From positions 372,001-436,000 of the forward strand of contig NZ_JGYG01000002.1 of assembly GCF_000740795.1 (NCBI RefSeq): DNA of 64,000 nucleotides. The letters are read 5' to 3'. This stretch comes from Haematobacter massiliensis (GTDB taxonomy: Bacteria > Pseudomonadota > Alphaproteobacteria > Rhodobacterales > Rhodobacteraceae). Below, one piece after another: positions 37,240 to 47,852 of the stretch (positions are counted from its first letter, which is position 1; every line of letters starts with the position of its first letter). The notes below the pieces were generated by a model. The model was not told the DNA's origin, did no database searches, and saw nothing but the letters and a program-made list of their open reading frames with translations. Position numbers and translations under genes: made by a program.

Positions 37240-38412
37240 TCAGGCAGTGATATGTGCTGCGAACGCCAGCAGGCGCGCGAGAGCCTCTTCGAACGCCGGG
37301 TCGGGAATAGTCATCGCCACCCTGAGATGTCCGGCCGCCGCGGCGCCGAAACTCTCTCCCGGCATCACGGCGATACGTTCCTCCTCCAGGAGCCGACCGG
37401 CAAAATCGTTGCCCGAAAGCCCGGTCGCGCGAATGTCCAGCATCAGATACATCGCGCCTGAGGACGGCACGAGCCGAACCAGATTCTGATCCGCGATGAG
37501 TCGGGTGGCAATATCCCGGCGTCTGCGAAACGGCTCTGCGATGCGCTCCTCGAAATCCGGCCCGAGACGCAAAGCGTGAAGCGCCGCATCCTGAACGAAA
37601 GGGGCAACGCCATAGGTCGTGTTGGTCGCGAGAACCGCCAGCGCCTCGATCACCTCTGGCTCGGCCACCACCCAGCCCAGCCGGGATCCGGTCATCGCAT
37701 GGCTCTTCGACATGGAGCCGACCACCAGCACCCGCTCCCGAATCGCGGGAAGCGCGCGGGGCGAGATGTGCTCGCCCTCCCATATCTGGGTGTCATAGAC
37801 CTCGTCCGAGATCAGCCACAGGTCGGCTTCTGTGACAGCCTGCGCGATGCCGTCCAGCGTCGGCCGGTCATAGACCACGCCGGTCGGGTTGTTGGGGGTG
37901 TTGATGAGCAGCGTTTTTGCCCCCTTGGCCCGCGCCATGATGTCTTCAGCCTTGGGCTGGAAGGCGTCCCGGGAACGGGTGGGAACGGCAACCGGAACGC
38001 CGCCTGCCGCGCGGATCGTGCCGGGGTAGGTGGCGTAATAGGGATCGGCGTGCAACGCGCGATCCCCCTTGTCCAGAAGCGCCATATGCGATGCAAAAAG
38101 CGCGGCCTGACCGCCCGGCGTGATGATGACGTTCTCCGCTCCTGTGGGGACGCCCGTCCGCGCCGCGACCCGCGCCGCCACCTCCGCCCGCAGTTCGGGA
38201 TTGCCCGGACCAAAAGCGTAGCCGGTGTTTCCGGCGCGCGTGCTTTGGTGCATCGCCTCCAGAATCACGGGATCGGTCTTGATGTCGTGCTCTCCGATGG
38301 TGAGCGACAACACGCGTTCCCCGCGCGCGAGAAGCTCTCGCGTGCGGTAGTAGATCTCCCAACCGTCGGTACCGGCGGCGGTGATCGCCTCAATCCTTGG
38401 CGAAATTCTCAT
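37240..38412 (-). CDS. Class I/II PLP-dependent aminotransferase
   Basis: Fold-type I aminotransferase of 390 residues. It has the N-terminal GYAFGPGNPELRAEVAARV, the PLP-binding region ITPGGQAALF, NTPNNPTGVVYDRPTLDGIA, SDEVYDTQIWEG and the Schiff-base lysine in VGSMSKSHAMTGSRLGWVV. Substrate specificity cannot be read from sequence; aspartate or aromatic substrates are likely. The start MRISPRIEAI at 38412 is preferred to an ATG 27 bases upstream inside the stress-protein gene. It lies 2 bases after the universal stress gene and is cotranscribed with it. Confidence 0.9.
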   Translation of the reverse strand: MRISPRIEAITAAGTDGWEIYYRTRELLARGERVLSLTIGEHDIKTDPVILEAMHQSTRAGNTGYAFGPGNPELRAEVAARVAARTGVPTGAENVIITPGGQAALFASHMALLDKGDRALHADPYYATYPGTIRAAGGVPVAVPTRSRDAFQPKAEDIMARAKGAKTLLINTPNNPTGVVYDRPTLDGIAQAVTEADLWLISDEVYDTQIWEGEHISPRALPAIRERVLVVGSMSKSHAMTGSRLGWVVAEPEVIEALAVLATNTTYGVAPFVQDAALHALRLGPDFEERIAEPFRRRRDIATRLIADQNLVRLVPSSGAMYLMLDIRATGLSGNDFAGRLLEEERIAVMPGESFGAAAAGHLRVAMTIPDPAFEEALARLLAFAAHITA

Positions 38413-38414
38413 GG

Positions 38415-38822
38415 TCAACGGCTGACGAGCACCGAGCATTGCGCATGGCGGACGACGCGCGCCGCAGTCGAGCCGATGAAGTAGGTGCTGAATCCCGGCT
38501 TGTGGGAGGCGATCATGATGAGGTCGGAGCCATGTTCTTCTGCCGCGGCCATGATCTCTGCAGCCGCTCCTCCGACGCGGATCTCCGGCACGACGCTCTC
38601 ATAGCCGACAAGCAGGTCCTGCATGTCCTTCTCCGCGCGCCCGCTCTGGTTCATGAACAAATCGGGCGGGATTTCGGCCGTGACATAGGCGGGAATCGGC
38701 TCAACCACGTTTACGGCGCGAATGGTGCCGCCGGGTTCCGCCAGCTGTTTCGCCCGGTCGAGGAGCGCTTTCGCGGCATCTCCGTGATCGAGAGCAACGG
38801 CAACGAGAATGGATTTATACAT
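38415..38822 (-). CDS. Universal stress protein (UspA family)
   Basis: Single-domain USP of 135 residues beginning MYKSILVAVALDHGDAAKAL. The ATP-binding loop appears as GSTAARVVRHAQCSVLV at the C-terminus after LIMIASHKPGFSTYFI. The ATG at 38822 follows GGAGGAAGAC. Members bind ATP or AMP and help under stress, but the precise role is unknown. Confidence 0.92.
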   Translation of the reverse strand: MYKSILVAVALDHGDAAKALLDRAKQLAEPGGTIRAVNVVEPIPAYVTAEIPPDLFMNQSGRAEKDMQDLLVGYESVVPEIRVGGAAAEIMAAAEEHGSDLIMIASHKPGFSTYFIGSTAARVVRHAQCSVLVSR

Positions 38823-38948
38823 GTCTTCCTCCAACAGGATGACGGGATGCTAGCAGCGCCCCGGCGGACCCGCTAGCGGAAGCTCGTGCTTGCGGAGGGA
38901 GCTGCCAGTGATTAGCTTGGACGCAACACGTTACCCGGAGGGCGTAAA

Positions 38949-40055
38949 ATGACGCCCATGCGTCCCCAGGCTGCGGGCGCGATCCCTGTAGAGGTCGAAC
39001 CGACCGCCGCCAAGACCCCCGAGACGGGCGAGCTTTATGCCGCGCTCGACCTTGGAACCAACAGCTGTCGGATGCTGGTGGCCGAACCGCGCGGCAACCA
39101 ATTCCATGTGATCGACAGCTTCTCCAAAGCGGTTCAGCTGGGCATGGGGCTTGAAGCCTCCGGCCGGTTGTCGCGTGCCTCTATGGCGCGCACCGTTCAG
39201 GCCATGCGCATCTGTCAGCGCAAGCTGGAGACACATCGCGTCCGCAAGATGCGACTGGTCGCGACGGAGGCCTGCCGGCGCGCTCGCAACGGGCGGGAGC
39301 TTCTGCGTCAGATCCGGGCGGAAACGGGTCTCAGTCTCGAAATCATCCCGCCGGAGGAGGAGGCGCGGCTCGCCGTCATCTCCTGCGCGCCGCTTGTGTC
39401 GCACCGGACGGAGCAATTGCTGGTCGTGGATATCGGCGGCGGCTCGACGGAGCTAGTCTGGATCGACCTGTCGCAGGTGCCGCGGGCGGACAGGCCCGCT
39501 GCGATCATGCGCCTTCACCGGGGCTTCAATGCGCCGCAGCGCGGGCCGGCGGCCAAGGTGGTGGACTGGATTTCCGTGCCGCTCGGCGTGGCCACGCTTC
39601 GCGATCAGTTCGAGGATGTGGAGGACGACGCTGCCCGTTTCGCCCTGATGAGCTGGCACTTCGAGGAGAATCTGGCAAGTTTCTCCCCCTACAACGCGGA
39701 AAATCCGCGGGCGGGGTTCCAGATCATCGGCACGTCCGGGACTGTCACGACGGTTGCGGCGTCTTTTCTTGGACTGCGCCGCTATGACAGGAACAAGGTT
39801 GACGGGTTGAGGATGACCTCCGCCCAGATCGATTCGGTTATTCGCAACTACCTCACACTCGGCCCTGAAGGGCGGCGGGCGGACCCGCGCATCGGGCGCG
39901 ACCGCCATGCGCTCATCATGTCCGGCTCCGCCATCCTGCAGGCGCTGATGCGCGTCTGGCCGACAGACCGGTTGTCCGTCGCGGATCGCGGTCTGAGGGA
40001 GGGGTTGCTCTACGCCCAGATGTCGGCCGACGGCGTGCTGACGGACGGCTTCTGA
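38949..40055 (+). CDS. Ppx/GppA family phosphatase
   Basis: Exopolyphosphatase/pppGpp-phosphatase-like protein of 368 residues. The ASKHA-fold phosphate loops are [18 protein letters not shown] near residue 32 and [16 protein letters not shown] near 160, with [16 protein letters not shown] near 260. It has only the catalytic Ppx/GppA domain and lacks the C-terminal HD-like domain of E. coli Ppx. Polyphosphate and pppGpp cannot be told apart here. It is linked to rlmE by 11 bases, an arrangement common in alphaproteobacteria. Confidence 0.92.
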   Translation: MTPMRPQAAGAIPVEVEPTAAKTPETGELYAALDLGTNSCRMLVAEPRGNQFHVIDSFSKAVQLGMGLEASGRLSRASMARTVQAMRICQRKLETHRVRKMRLVATEACRRARNGRELLRQIRAETGLSLEIIPPEEEARLAVISCAPLVSHRTEQLLVVDIGGGSTELVWIDLSQVPRADRPAAIMRLHRGFNAPQRGPAAKVVDWISVPLGVATLRDQFEDVEDDAARFALMSWHFEENLASFSPYNAENPRAGFQIIGTSGTVTTVAASFLGLRRYDRNKVDGLRMTSAQIDSVIRNYLTLGPEGRRADPRIGRDRHALIMSGSAILQALMRVWPTDRLSVADRGLREGLLYAQMSADGVLTDGF

Positions 40056-40066
40056 CGAGGAAGAAG

Positions 40067-40819
40067 ATGACGACGGAAAAAGGAACATCCGGTCGCGGCC
40101 AGCGCGAGCTTCGCGTTCGGGTCAAGACCGCCAAGGGGCGCAAGCTCTCCTCCACCCGCTGGCTGGAGCGGCAGCTGAACGACCCTTATGTGCAGCGCGC
40201 CCGGCGGGAAGGCTACCGGGGACGCGCGGCATTCAAGATCCTCGAACTGGACGACAAGTTTCACTTCCTCGTGCCCGGCGCACGTGTGGTCGACCTTGGT
40301 TGCGCGCCGGGGGGATGGAGCCAGGTGGCCGTCGCCCGGGTCAACGCGCTCGGGGATCGCGGAGGGAAGAAACAGGGCACCGTCCTCGGCGTCGACCTGC
40401 AGGAGGTGGAACCCATTGCAGGGGCGGAGTTGCACCAACTCGACTTTCTATCCGACGGTGCGGACGATGCGGTGCGGGGTTGGCTTGGCGGCAAGGCGGA
40501 TGTGGTCATGTCGGACATGGCGGCGGCCTCCTCCGGGCACAAGCAGACCGATCACCTGCGCATCATGGCGCTCTGCGAGGCGGCGGCGTATTTCGCCTTC
40601 GACGTACTGGAGGAAGGCGGCACTTTCGTCGCCAAGGTCCTGGCCGGCGGGGCGGAGGCGGAGTTGCAGCAGTTGCTCAAGCAGAACTTCCGCAAGGTCG
40701 CCCATGTGAAGCCGCCGGCCAGCCGGTCGGACAGTTCGGAGAAGTTTGTCGTGGCCACCGGCTTCCGTGGCGGTTCACGTCGAGGCGAGGACATGGGTGA
40801 GGCGGCGGGGGAGGAGTAA
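40067..40819 (+). CDS. rlmE: 23S rRNA (uridine-2'-O-)-methyltransferase RlmE/FtsJ
   Basis: SAM-dependent methyltransferase of 250 residues that modifies U2552 of 23S rRNA. The SAM site reads [19 protein letters not shown]. The K-D-K-E tetrad appears as [32 protein letters not shown] and [12 protein letters not shown] basic N-terminal extension of about 30 residues ([16 protein letters not shown]) probably helps bind RNA. Confidence 0.95.
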   Translation: MTTEKGTSGRGQRELRVRVKTAKGRKLSSTRWLERQLNDPYVQRARREGYRGRAAFKILELDDKFHFLVPGARVVDLGCAPGGWSQVAVARVNALGDRGGKKQGTVLGVDLQEVEPIAGAELHQLDFLSDGADDAVRGWLGGKADVVMSDMAAASSGHKQTDHLRIMALCEAAAYFAFDVLEEGGTFVAKVLAGGAEAELQQLLKQNFRKVAHVKPPASRSDSSEKFVVATGFRGGSRRGEDMGEAAGEE

Positions 40820-40932
40820 GCCCCGCTGAGACGAGGTTTCCCGCTCATCTTTCGTCCCACGACAAGTTTATTGCTACATCGCCCCGACTGAGCCATCCTC
40901 TCTGCTGGAGACAGGACAGAGTGGAGGCTGGA

Positions 40933-41892
40933 ATGTTCTCGCAATTCGAGAGGGGCCACGTCGAAAACGTGATGGCTGTCGCGGCGTCCGGGGAAGCCGT
41001 CCGATCGCCGGTCGCGGCATCCTGGCGTCGTTCCCTCGTTCACCACAAGCTGGATCCGGCGGAAAGTCATGCCGTGGCCCGTCCGGAAAACGCGGCGCTC
41101 AGGCACCGGAGGGAGCGGGTTGGCCCGCTCCTGCGGATCGCCGCGCCTGTGCTGGACCGTCTGGCCGGCGCCGCGCTCGACGCGGGTTGCGCCGTGTTGC
41201 TGACCGATGGCGACGGGCTGGTGATCGATGATCGTACCCGCAGTTCGGATCAGGCGTGGTTCTCCGGCGCAGGTCTTGTCGCAGGCGCCAACTGGAGCGA
41301 GTCGGAGGAAGGGACGAACGGGATCGGCACCTGCCTTGCGGAGCGGCGCCCCGTCATCATCCATCGCGGCCAACATTTCCGCGCGACCCATACGCAGCTT
41401 TCCTGCATGGGCGCGCCGGTCTTTGGCCCGGAAGGGCAACTCAGCGCGGTGATCGACGTCTCCTCTGTGCGCGGGGATTTGACGGAGGGCCATGCCCGGC
41501 TTGTCTCTCTCGCTGTCGTCGATGCCGCGCGGCGGATCGAGCGTGAGCTGTTCCGGGCAGCCTTCGCCACCGCCCGGATACTGACGCTGGAGGGACGTGA
41601 CACCACCGGCCCGATCCTCTTCGCGGTTGACCGGGATGACCTCATCCTCGGTGCGACGCGTGCCGCACGGCGGAGCTTCGGCCTGACGGAGGACGATATT
41701 CTTGCCCGGCGGCCTGCCAGCGACATTCTGGGGGAGGACGGCCCCGGCGGGCTGGATGAGGCGGCGCGCTCGGAGATGCTGCGGGCATTGCACCGTGCGG
41801 GGGGAAATGTTTCTGCCGCTGCGCGGGAGCTCGGCATCGGACGCGCGACCTTCTATCGCAAGATGAAGCAATTCGGTGTGCAAATTTCCTGA
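40933..41892 (+). CDS. GAF-Fis transcriptional regulator lacking the AAA+ domain (AcoR-like)
   Basis: Regulator of 319 residues. An N-terminal AcoR-like segment and a GAF sensor domain (about 60-190; [37 protein letters not shown]) lead through a PAS-like linker to a C-terminal Fis-type helix-turn-helix ([20 protein letters not shown], then [14 protein letters not shown]). AcoR-type activators normally carry a sigma-54-interacting AAA+ domain in between, and none is present here. It therefore probably acts without sigma-54. ATG at 40933 follows GGAGG. It precedes the aldehyde dehydrogenase on the same strand and is the obvious regulator of that cassette (inference). Confidence 0.88.
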   Translation: MFSQFERGHVENVMAVAASGEAVRSPVAASWRRSLVHHKLDPAESHAVARPENAALRHRRERVGPLLRIAAPVLDRLAGAALDAGCAVLLTDGDGLVIDDRTRSSDQAWFSGAGLVAGANWSESEEGTNGIGTCLAERRPVIIHRGQHFRATHTQLSCMGAPVFGPEGQLSAVIDVSSVRGDLTEGHARLVSLAVVDAARRIERELFRAAFATARILTLEGRDTTGPILFAVDRDDLILGATRAARRSFGLTEDDILARRPASDILGEDGPGGLDEAARSEMLRALHRAGGNVSAAARELGIGRATFYRKMKQFGVQIS

Positions 41893-41903
41893 GGACGCCG
41901 CTG

Positions 41904-41931
41904 CGCACTGTATCGCGGGTGAGACAGTTGC
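41904..41931. promoter_or_regulatory. Inverted repeat upstream of the aldehyde dehydrogenase
   Basis: CGCACTGT and ACAGTTGCG face each other around a 12-base centre, 98-126 bases before the aldehyde dehydrogenase start and just after the GAF-Fis gene. It is a candidate operator for that regulator. Confidence 0.4.
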
Positions 41932-42029
41932 GGGCGCAGCATGGCCTCCCGGGGGCTTTATCGCGCGGCGTAATGTCTAAACTCTCCTATCAGACGGCCC
42001 GAGGAGGGGCCGACGAACAGGAGGAAATC

Positions 42030-43553
42030 ATGGCAGACACCCAGACCCATTCGGAGCAGCACCACAAGTCTCCGTTCAAGAAGCGCTATGAGAACTACAT
42101 CGGCGGCGAGTGGGTCGCTCCGAAGTCTGGCCGCTACATGGAGAACATCTCCCCGATGACCGGCAAGGTCGTCTGCGAGGTTGCGCGGTCGGACGGCAAG
42201 GATATCGAAGCGGCGCTCGACGCTGCGCACAAGGCGAAGGATGCCTGGGGTCGGACTTCGCCCACCGAACGGTCCAACATTCTGCTGAAGATCGCAGAAC
42301 GGATCGAGCAGAACCTTGAGACCATCGCGACGGCCGAGACCTGGGACAACGGCAAGCCGCTGCGCGAGACGATGGCCGCGGACATCCCTCTGACGGCGGA
42401 TCACTTCCGCTACTTCGCGGGCTGCATCCGGGCGCAGGAAGGCACGATCTCCCAGATCGACAACGACACTGTAGCGTACCATTTCCATGAGCCGCTGGGC
42501 GTAGTGGGCCAGATCATCCCGTGGAACTTCCCGATCCTGATGGGGGCATGGAAGCTCGCCCCTGCGCTGGCCGCCGGGAACTGCGTTGTGCTGAAACCGG
42601 CGGAGCAGACGCCGGCCTCCATCATGGTGCTGTTCGAGATCATAGGCGATCTGCTGCCGCCGGGCGTGGTCAACATCGTGAACGGGCTGGGGACGGAGGC
42701 GGGCAAGCCGCTCGCCGAAAACCCGCGCATCGCCAAGATCGCCTTTACCGGCTCCACCGAGGTGGGCAAGCTCATCATGGGCTATGCCGCGCAGAACGTG
42801 ACGAACATCACGCTGGAACTGGGGGGCAAGTCGCCCAACATCTTCTTTGCCGATGTAATGGACGAGGACGACGGTTTCCTCGACAAGGCGCTGGAGGGGT
42901 TTGCGTTTTTTGCGCTGAACCAGGGCGAAGTCTGCACCTGTCCGTCCCGCGCCCTGGTGCACGAGTCGATCTACGACCGCTTCATGGAGAAGGCGCTGAA
43001 ACGTGTTCAGGCGATCACGCAGGATGATCCGCTGAAACCCTCCACCATGATCGGCGCGCAGGCCTCCGTCGAGCAGTACGAGAAGATCATGGGCTATCTC
43101 GACATCGGCAAGCGCGAGGGCGCCAAGGTGCTGACGGGTGGCGAAGCCGCCAAGCTCGGCGGCGATCTGTCCAGCGGCTATTACATCCAGCCGACGGTCT
43201 TCGAGGGCAACAACAAGATGCGGGTCTTCCAGGAGGAGATCTTCGGGCCTGTCGTTTCCGTCACCACGTTCAAGACCGCAGATGAGGCGATCGAGATCGC
43301 CAACGATACGGTCTATGGTCTGGGCGCAGGCGTATGGAGCCGGGATGGCAACACCGCCTATCGCATGGGGCGCGCGATCCAGGCGGGTCGGGTCTGGACG
43401 AACTGCTACCACGTGTATCCCGCGGGCGCGGCCTTCGGTGGCTACAAGCAGTCCGGCATCGGGCGCGAGACGCACAAGATGATGCTCGACCATTACCAGG
43501 AAACCAAGAACATGCTGGTGAGCTACAGCGCCAGCAAGCTTGGCTTCTTCTGA
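42030..43553 (+). CDS. NAD-dependent aldehyde dehydrogenase (ExaC/acetaldehyde type)
   Basis: Aldehyde dehydrogenase of 507 residues starting [12 protein letters not shown] at 42030 after AGGAGGAAATC. Conserved segments are [36 protein letters not shown], the catalytic Glu in [12 protein letters not shown], and the catalytic Cys in [20 protein letters not shown]. The [11 protein letters not shown] context is typical of the ExaC/AldB-type acetaldehyde dehydrogenases. It likely oxidises acetaldehyde to acetate after the alcohol dehydrogenase encoded downstream. Confidence 0.93.
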   Translation: MADTQTHSEQHHKSPFKKRYENYIGGEWVAPKSGRYMENISPMTGKVVCEVARSDGKDIEAALDAAHKAKDAWGRTSPTERSNILLKIAERIEQNLETIATAETWDNGKPLRETMAADIPLTADHFRYFAGCIRAQEGTISQIDNDTVAYHFHEPLGVVGQIIPWNFPILMGAWKLAPALAAGNCVVLKPAEQTPASIMVLFEIIGDLLPPGVVNIVNGLGTEAGKPLAENPRIAKIAFTGSTEVGKLIMGYAAQNVTNITLELGGKSPNIFFADVMDEDDGFLDKALEGFAFFALNQGEVCTCPSRALVHESIYDRFMEKALKRVQAITQDDPLKPSTMIGAQASVEQYEKIMGYLDIGKREGAKVLTGGEAAKLGGDLSSGYYIQPTVFEGNNKMRVFQEEIFGPVVSVTTFKTADEAIEIANDTVYGLGAGVWSRDGNTAYRMGRAIQAGRVWTNCYHVYPAGAAFGGYKQSGIGRETHKMMLDHYQETKNMLVSYSASKLGFF

Positions 43554-43562
43554 TCCCCTGAA

Positions 43563-43620
43563 GGTTCCCGGCGCGTCCGGGAACCAGACCCTCTGTTCGG
43601 CGCGGGCCAGTCTGGCCCGC
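43563..43620 (+). repeat. Two perfect hairpins after the aldehyde dehydrogenase gene
   Basis: A nine-base stem GGTTCCCGG/CCGGGAACC at 43563-43585 and a seven-base stem GCGGGCC/GGCCCGC at 43602-43620. Neither has a T-run. They follow the stop codon within 70 bases and probably protect or attenuate the transcript. Confidence 0.6.
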
Positions 43621-43730
43621 TGCCGCAGGACAGTTCCGGTTCGGGTGCTATCCCCTCCACACCTTGACCGGCGCTGCGGACGGGCCGCCTTCCATGCGTG
43701 CCCGTCCGCCCCCCGCTTCAAGCATAAGAC

Positions 43731-43761
43731 GCCTCCGCGTCCCCACGGCGTGGAGGCTTTT
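43731..43761 (+). terminator. Terminator-like hairpin just upstream of adhP
   Basis: GCCTCCGCG and CGTGGAGGC pair (one G-T pair) around a small loop and are followed by TTTT, a typical intrinsic terminator. It ends only 19 bases before the adhP start. The aldehyde and alcohol dehydrogenase genes are therefore separated by a terminator or attenuator. Confidence 0.7.
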
Positions 43762-43780
43762 CATTGCCAAAGGAAACGTC

Positions 43781-44806
43781 ATGCAGAAAACCATGAAAGC
43801 CGCCGTCGTCAGAGAGTTCGGCAAGCCGCTCGTCATCGAGGAAGCAAAGGTGCCGGAAGTCGCGCCGGGCACGGTTCTCGTCAAGATAGAAGCCTGCGGT
43901 GTCTGCCATACCGATCTGAATGCCGCGCATGGCGACTGGCCGGTGAAGCCCAAGCCTCCGTTCATCCCGGGACATGAGGGCGTCGGTCACGTGGTCGGCG
44001 TGGGCCAGGGCGTGACGTCCGTGAAGGAGGGAGACCGGGTGGGCGTGCCGTGGCTCTATACCGCCTGCGGCCATTGCGAGCACTGCCTGGGCGGCTGGGA
44101 GACGCTGTGCGAATTGCAGCAGAACACAGGCTATTCGGTGAACGGTGGTTTTGCCGAATATGTGCTCGCCGATCCGAACTATCTGGGCCATCTGCCGAAG
44201 GAGGTGGGTTTCGTTGAAATCGCGCCGGTCCTCTGCGCCGGTGTGACGGTCTACAAAGGTCTGAAGATGACGGATACGCGCCCAGGTGAATGGGTGGTGA
44301 TCTCCGGGATCGGGGGGCTGGGCCACATGGCCGTGCAATATGCCAAGGCGATGGGGTTGCATGTCGCCGCTGTGGACATCGACGAGTCCAAGCTGAAACT
44401 CGCCCGAGAACTGGGGGCGGAGGTGACGGTCAACGCAAAGACCACCGATCCCGTGGCCGCCATCAAGAAGGAAATCGGCGGCGCGCATGGCGTTCTGGTG
44501 ACCGCAGTGTCGCCCAAGGCGTTCGAGCAGGCGCTGAAATTCGCGCGTCGGGGGGGCACCATCGCACTGAATGGCCTGCCGCCCGGAGATTTTCCTCTGC
44601 CGATCTTCGACATGGTGCTGGAGGGGATTACGGTGCGCGGTTCCATCGTCGGCACCCGGCTCGATCTGGCGGAATCGCTGGATTTCGCGGGGCGCGGGCT
44701 TGTGCATGCCCACACCTCTACCGCCAAGCTGGAGGAGGTGAACGACGTCTTTTCCCGGATGGAGAAGGGGCAGATCGACGGACGCGTGGTATTGGATTTC
44801 GCATAA
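43781..44806 (+). CDS. adhP: Zinc-dependent alcohol dehydrogenase AdhP
   Basis: NAD-dependent alcohol dehydrogenase of 341 residues. Catalytic zinc ligands lie in [17 protein letters not shown] (Cys42) and GHEGVGHV (His65-Glu66), and the structural zinc site in [15 protein letters not shown] (Cys96, 99, 102, 110). The NAD fold is [17 protein letters not shown]. The AdhP/AdhA subfamily oxidises ethanol and other primary alcohols. The start [14 protein letters not shown] follows AAAGGAAACGTC. It pairs functionally with the aldehyde dehydrogenase upstream. Confidence 0.93.
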   Translation: MQKTMKAAVVREFGKPLVIEEAKVPEVAPGTVLVKIEACGVCHTDLNAAHGDWPVKPKPPFIPGHEGVGHVVGVGQGVTSVKEGDRVGVPWLYTACGHCEHCLGGWETLCELQQNTGYSVNGGFAEYVLADPNYLGHLPKEVGFVEIAPVLCAGVTVYKGLKMTDTRPGEWVVISGIGGLGHMAVQYAKAMGLHVAAVDIDESKLKLARELGAEVTVNAKTTDPVAAIKKEIGGAHGVLVTAVSPKAFEQALKFARRGGTIALNGLPPGDFPLPIFDMVLEGITVRGSIVGTRLDLAESLDFAGRGLVHAHTSTAKLEEVNDVFSRMEKGQIDGRVVLDFA

Positions 44807-44812
44807 GGGAAG

Positions 44813-44830
44813 GGGGGCCGGAAGGCCCCC
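44813..44830. terminator. Hairpin between convergent adhP and UPF0114 genes
   Basis: A perfect seven-base stem GGGGGCC/GGCCCCC with a GGAA loop, seven bases past adhP and abutting the stop of the opposite gene. It probably ends transcription from both sides. Confidence 0.65.
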
Positions 44831-45334
44831 TTACTTCTTCGGCTTGGCCTTTACGGTGATCCAGTCCATCAGCGCCAGCAGCACACCGGAAATCACGAAT
44901 ACAAGGTGGATGATGACCATCCAGCGGATCTGCTCGGGCGAGGTCGAGGTGACATCCATGAACACCTTGAGCAGATGGATCCCCGAAATCGCCACGATGG
45001 AGGCGATGAGTTTCAGCTTGAGGCCCGAGAAGTCGACCGTCCCCTGCCATTCGGGGCGGTCCTCATGCCCGTCCATGTTCATCTTGGAGACGAAGTTCTC
45101 GTAGCCCGAGAAGATCACGATGAGGACGAGGTTCCCCGCCAGCGTCAGGTCGATCAGCGCCAGCGTCCCGAGGATCACGTCATACTGCGTGATATTGCCG
45201 AGATCGGTGAACAGATGCAGGAGCTCCTTCAGGAACCCCCATAGCAGCAGCAGAAGAGCCCCGACCAGCCCGATATACATCGGCGCCATCAGCCAGCGGC
45301 TGGCAAAGAGGCCACGTTCGATAAGCTTTTCCAT
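44831..45334 (-). CDS. UPF0114 (YqhA-family) membrane protein
   Basis: Inner-membrane protein of 167 residues with four predicted helices. Family motifs are ERGLFASRWLMAPMYIGLVG at the start and LIDLTLAGNLVLIVIFSGYE near residue 60. The function of the family is unknown. It ends against the adhP terminator and follows the SYLF gene, with which it may share a transcript. Confidence 0.9.
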   Translation of the reverse strand: MEKLIERGLFASRWLMAPMYIGLVGALLLLLWGFLKELLHLFTDLGNITQYDVILGTLALIDLTLAGNLVLIVIFSGYENFVSKMNMDGHEDRPEWQGTVDFSGLKLKLIASIVAISGIHLLKVFMDVTSTSPEQIRWMVIIHLVFVISGVLLALMDWITVKAKPKK

Positions 45335-45409
45335 GCCGCGCGGCTCCGGGTTGGGACTGGTCTCTGTCCGATGCCCGAGCTGTCCGCTTCCGTCAAGACG
45401 TGTGACGTG

Positions 45410-45973
45410 TCAGGGAATGATGCGGGTATATTTCGTGCCCGCCAGCGTCGCGCCGACCAGCAGTCCTGCCTGACCGAAGACCAGCGCGATGACTGGCGCC
45501 AGCGCCGTTGTCGTGTCGAGCCCGAGGTTGCCGCCCTGATCGAAAACCGCGTATTTGAGGTCTGCCCCTGCGGCCCAGCCTTCTCCTGCGCGGAACTGGG
45601 CGAGCGACTGCTCCGTCATGAAGAACAGCGCATGGGCATATTGCTGCGCGCCGATCTGCAACCCGGCCGAGACCTTGGTTGCGGAGTAATAGTCCACCGT
45701 CACGTCATTGATGCGAAGCGCACCCTGACCGTAGGCGCCGCCGAAGCCGAACCCGGCCTCCGTCATCAGCGGGATGTAGAGCACCCCCTGCGACTTGGCG
45801 GCGAGATCGACGGTGCCGGGATAGCGGCTGAACAGGAAGTCACGCGTGGCATCCACGCGGGCATCAATGCGTTGGGAATTCGCAGTACCCACGCCGTTCC
45901 CGCAGGCCGCCGTGAGGCCGAGCGCCGCGCCGCCTGTCGCGATGAAGAAGCCCCTGCGGGAAATCTGGACCAT
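45410..45973 (-). CDS. SYLF-domain (YSC84-like) protein, probable Tat lipoprotein
   Basis: Protein of 187 residues. The N-terminus combines a twin-arginine motif (SRRGFFIATGG) with a lipobox-like LTAAC at Cys24, so it is probably exported folded by Tat and lipidated. The mature part is a SYLF/YSC84 lipid-binding domain, including KSQGVLYIPLMTEAGFGFGG and a Gly/Ala-rich C-terminal strand region (APVIALVFGQAGLLVGATLA). The role is uncertain. The start at 45973 is preferred to upstream frames without family similarity. Confidence 0.87.
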   Translation of the reverse strand: MVQISRRGFFIATGGAALGLTAACGNGVGTANSQRIDARVDATRDFLFSRYPGTVDLAAKSQGVLYIPLMTEAGFGFGGAYGQGALRINDVTVDYYSATKVSAGLQIGAQQYAHALFFMTEQSLAQFRAGEGWAAGADLKYAVFDQGGNLGLDTTTALAPVIALVFGQAGLLVGATLAGTKYTRIIP

Positions 45974-46166
45974 CTGCTGCCCTTTTCGAGAACCGTTACC
46001 CGGCGTTGGTTGTCTCGGCCCGCCGCAAATTCGGCGCTCCGGTTGGGCCGGGAGGCTATCCTGTGAGACAAGGCTTGTCACCCCTGCCGCCGCATCGGCG
46101 GCCATCAGGAAGAACACAAGCCCGTCAAGGCGCCATGACCCCCGGATTAACCCCTGTGCCTTCCGC

Positions 46167-47820
<1,654 letters not shown>

Positions 47821-47852
47821 CTTCGCCGCATGCGTGATTACCTCACCCGAAA

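Noticed and set aside
43540-43977. Open frame bridging the aldehyde dehydrogenase and adhP
   Set aside because: I checked for the DUF779 protein often found after such dehydrogenases; the translation does not resemble it and overlaps the adhP start in another frame.
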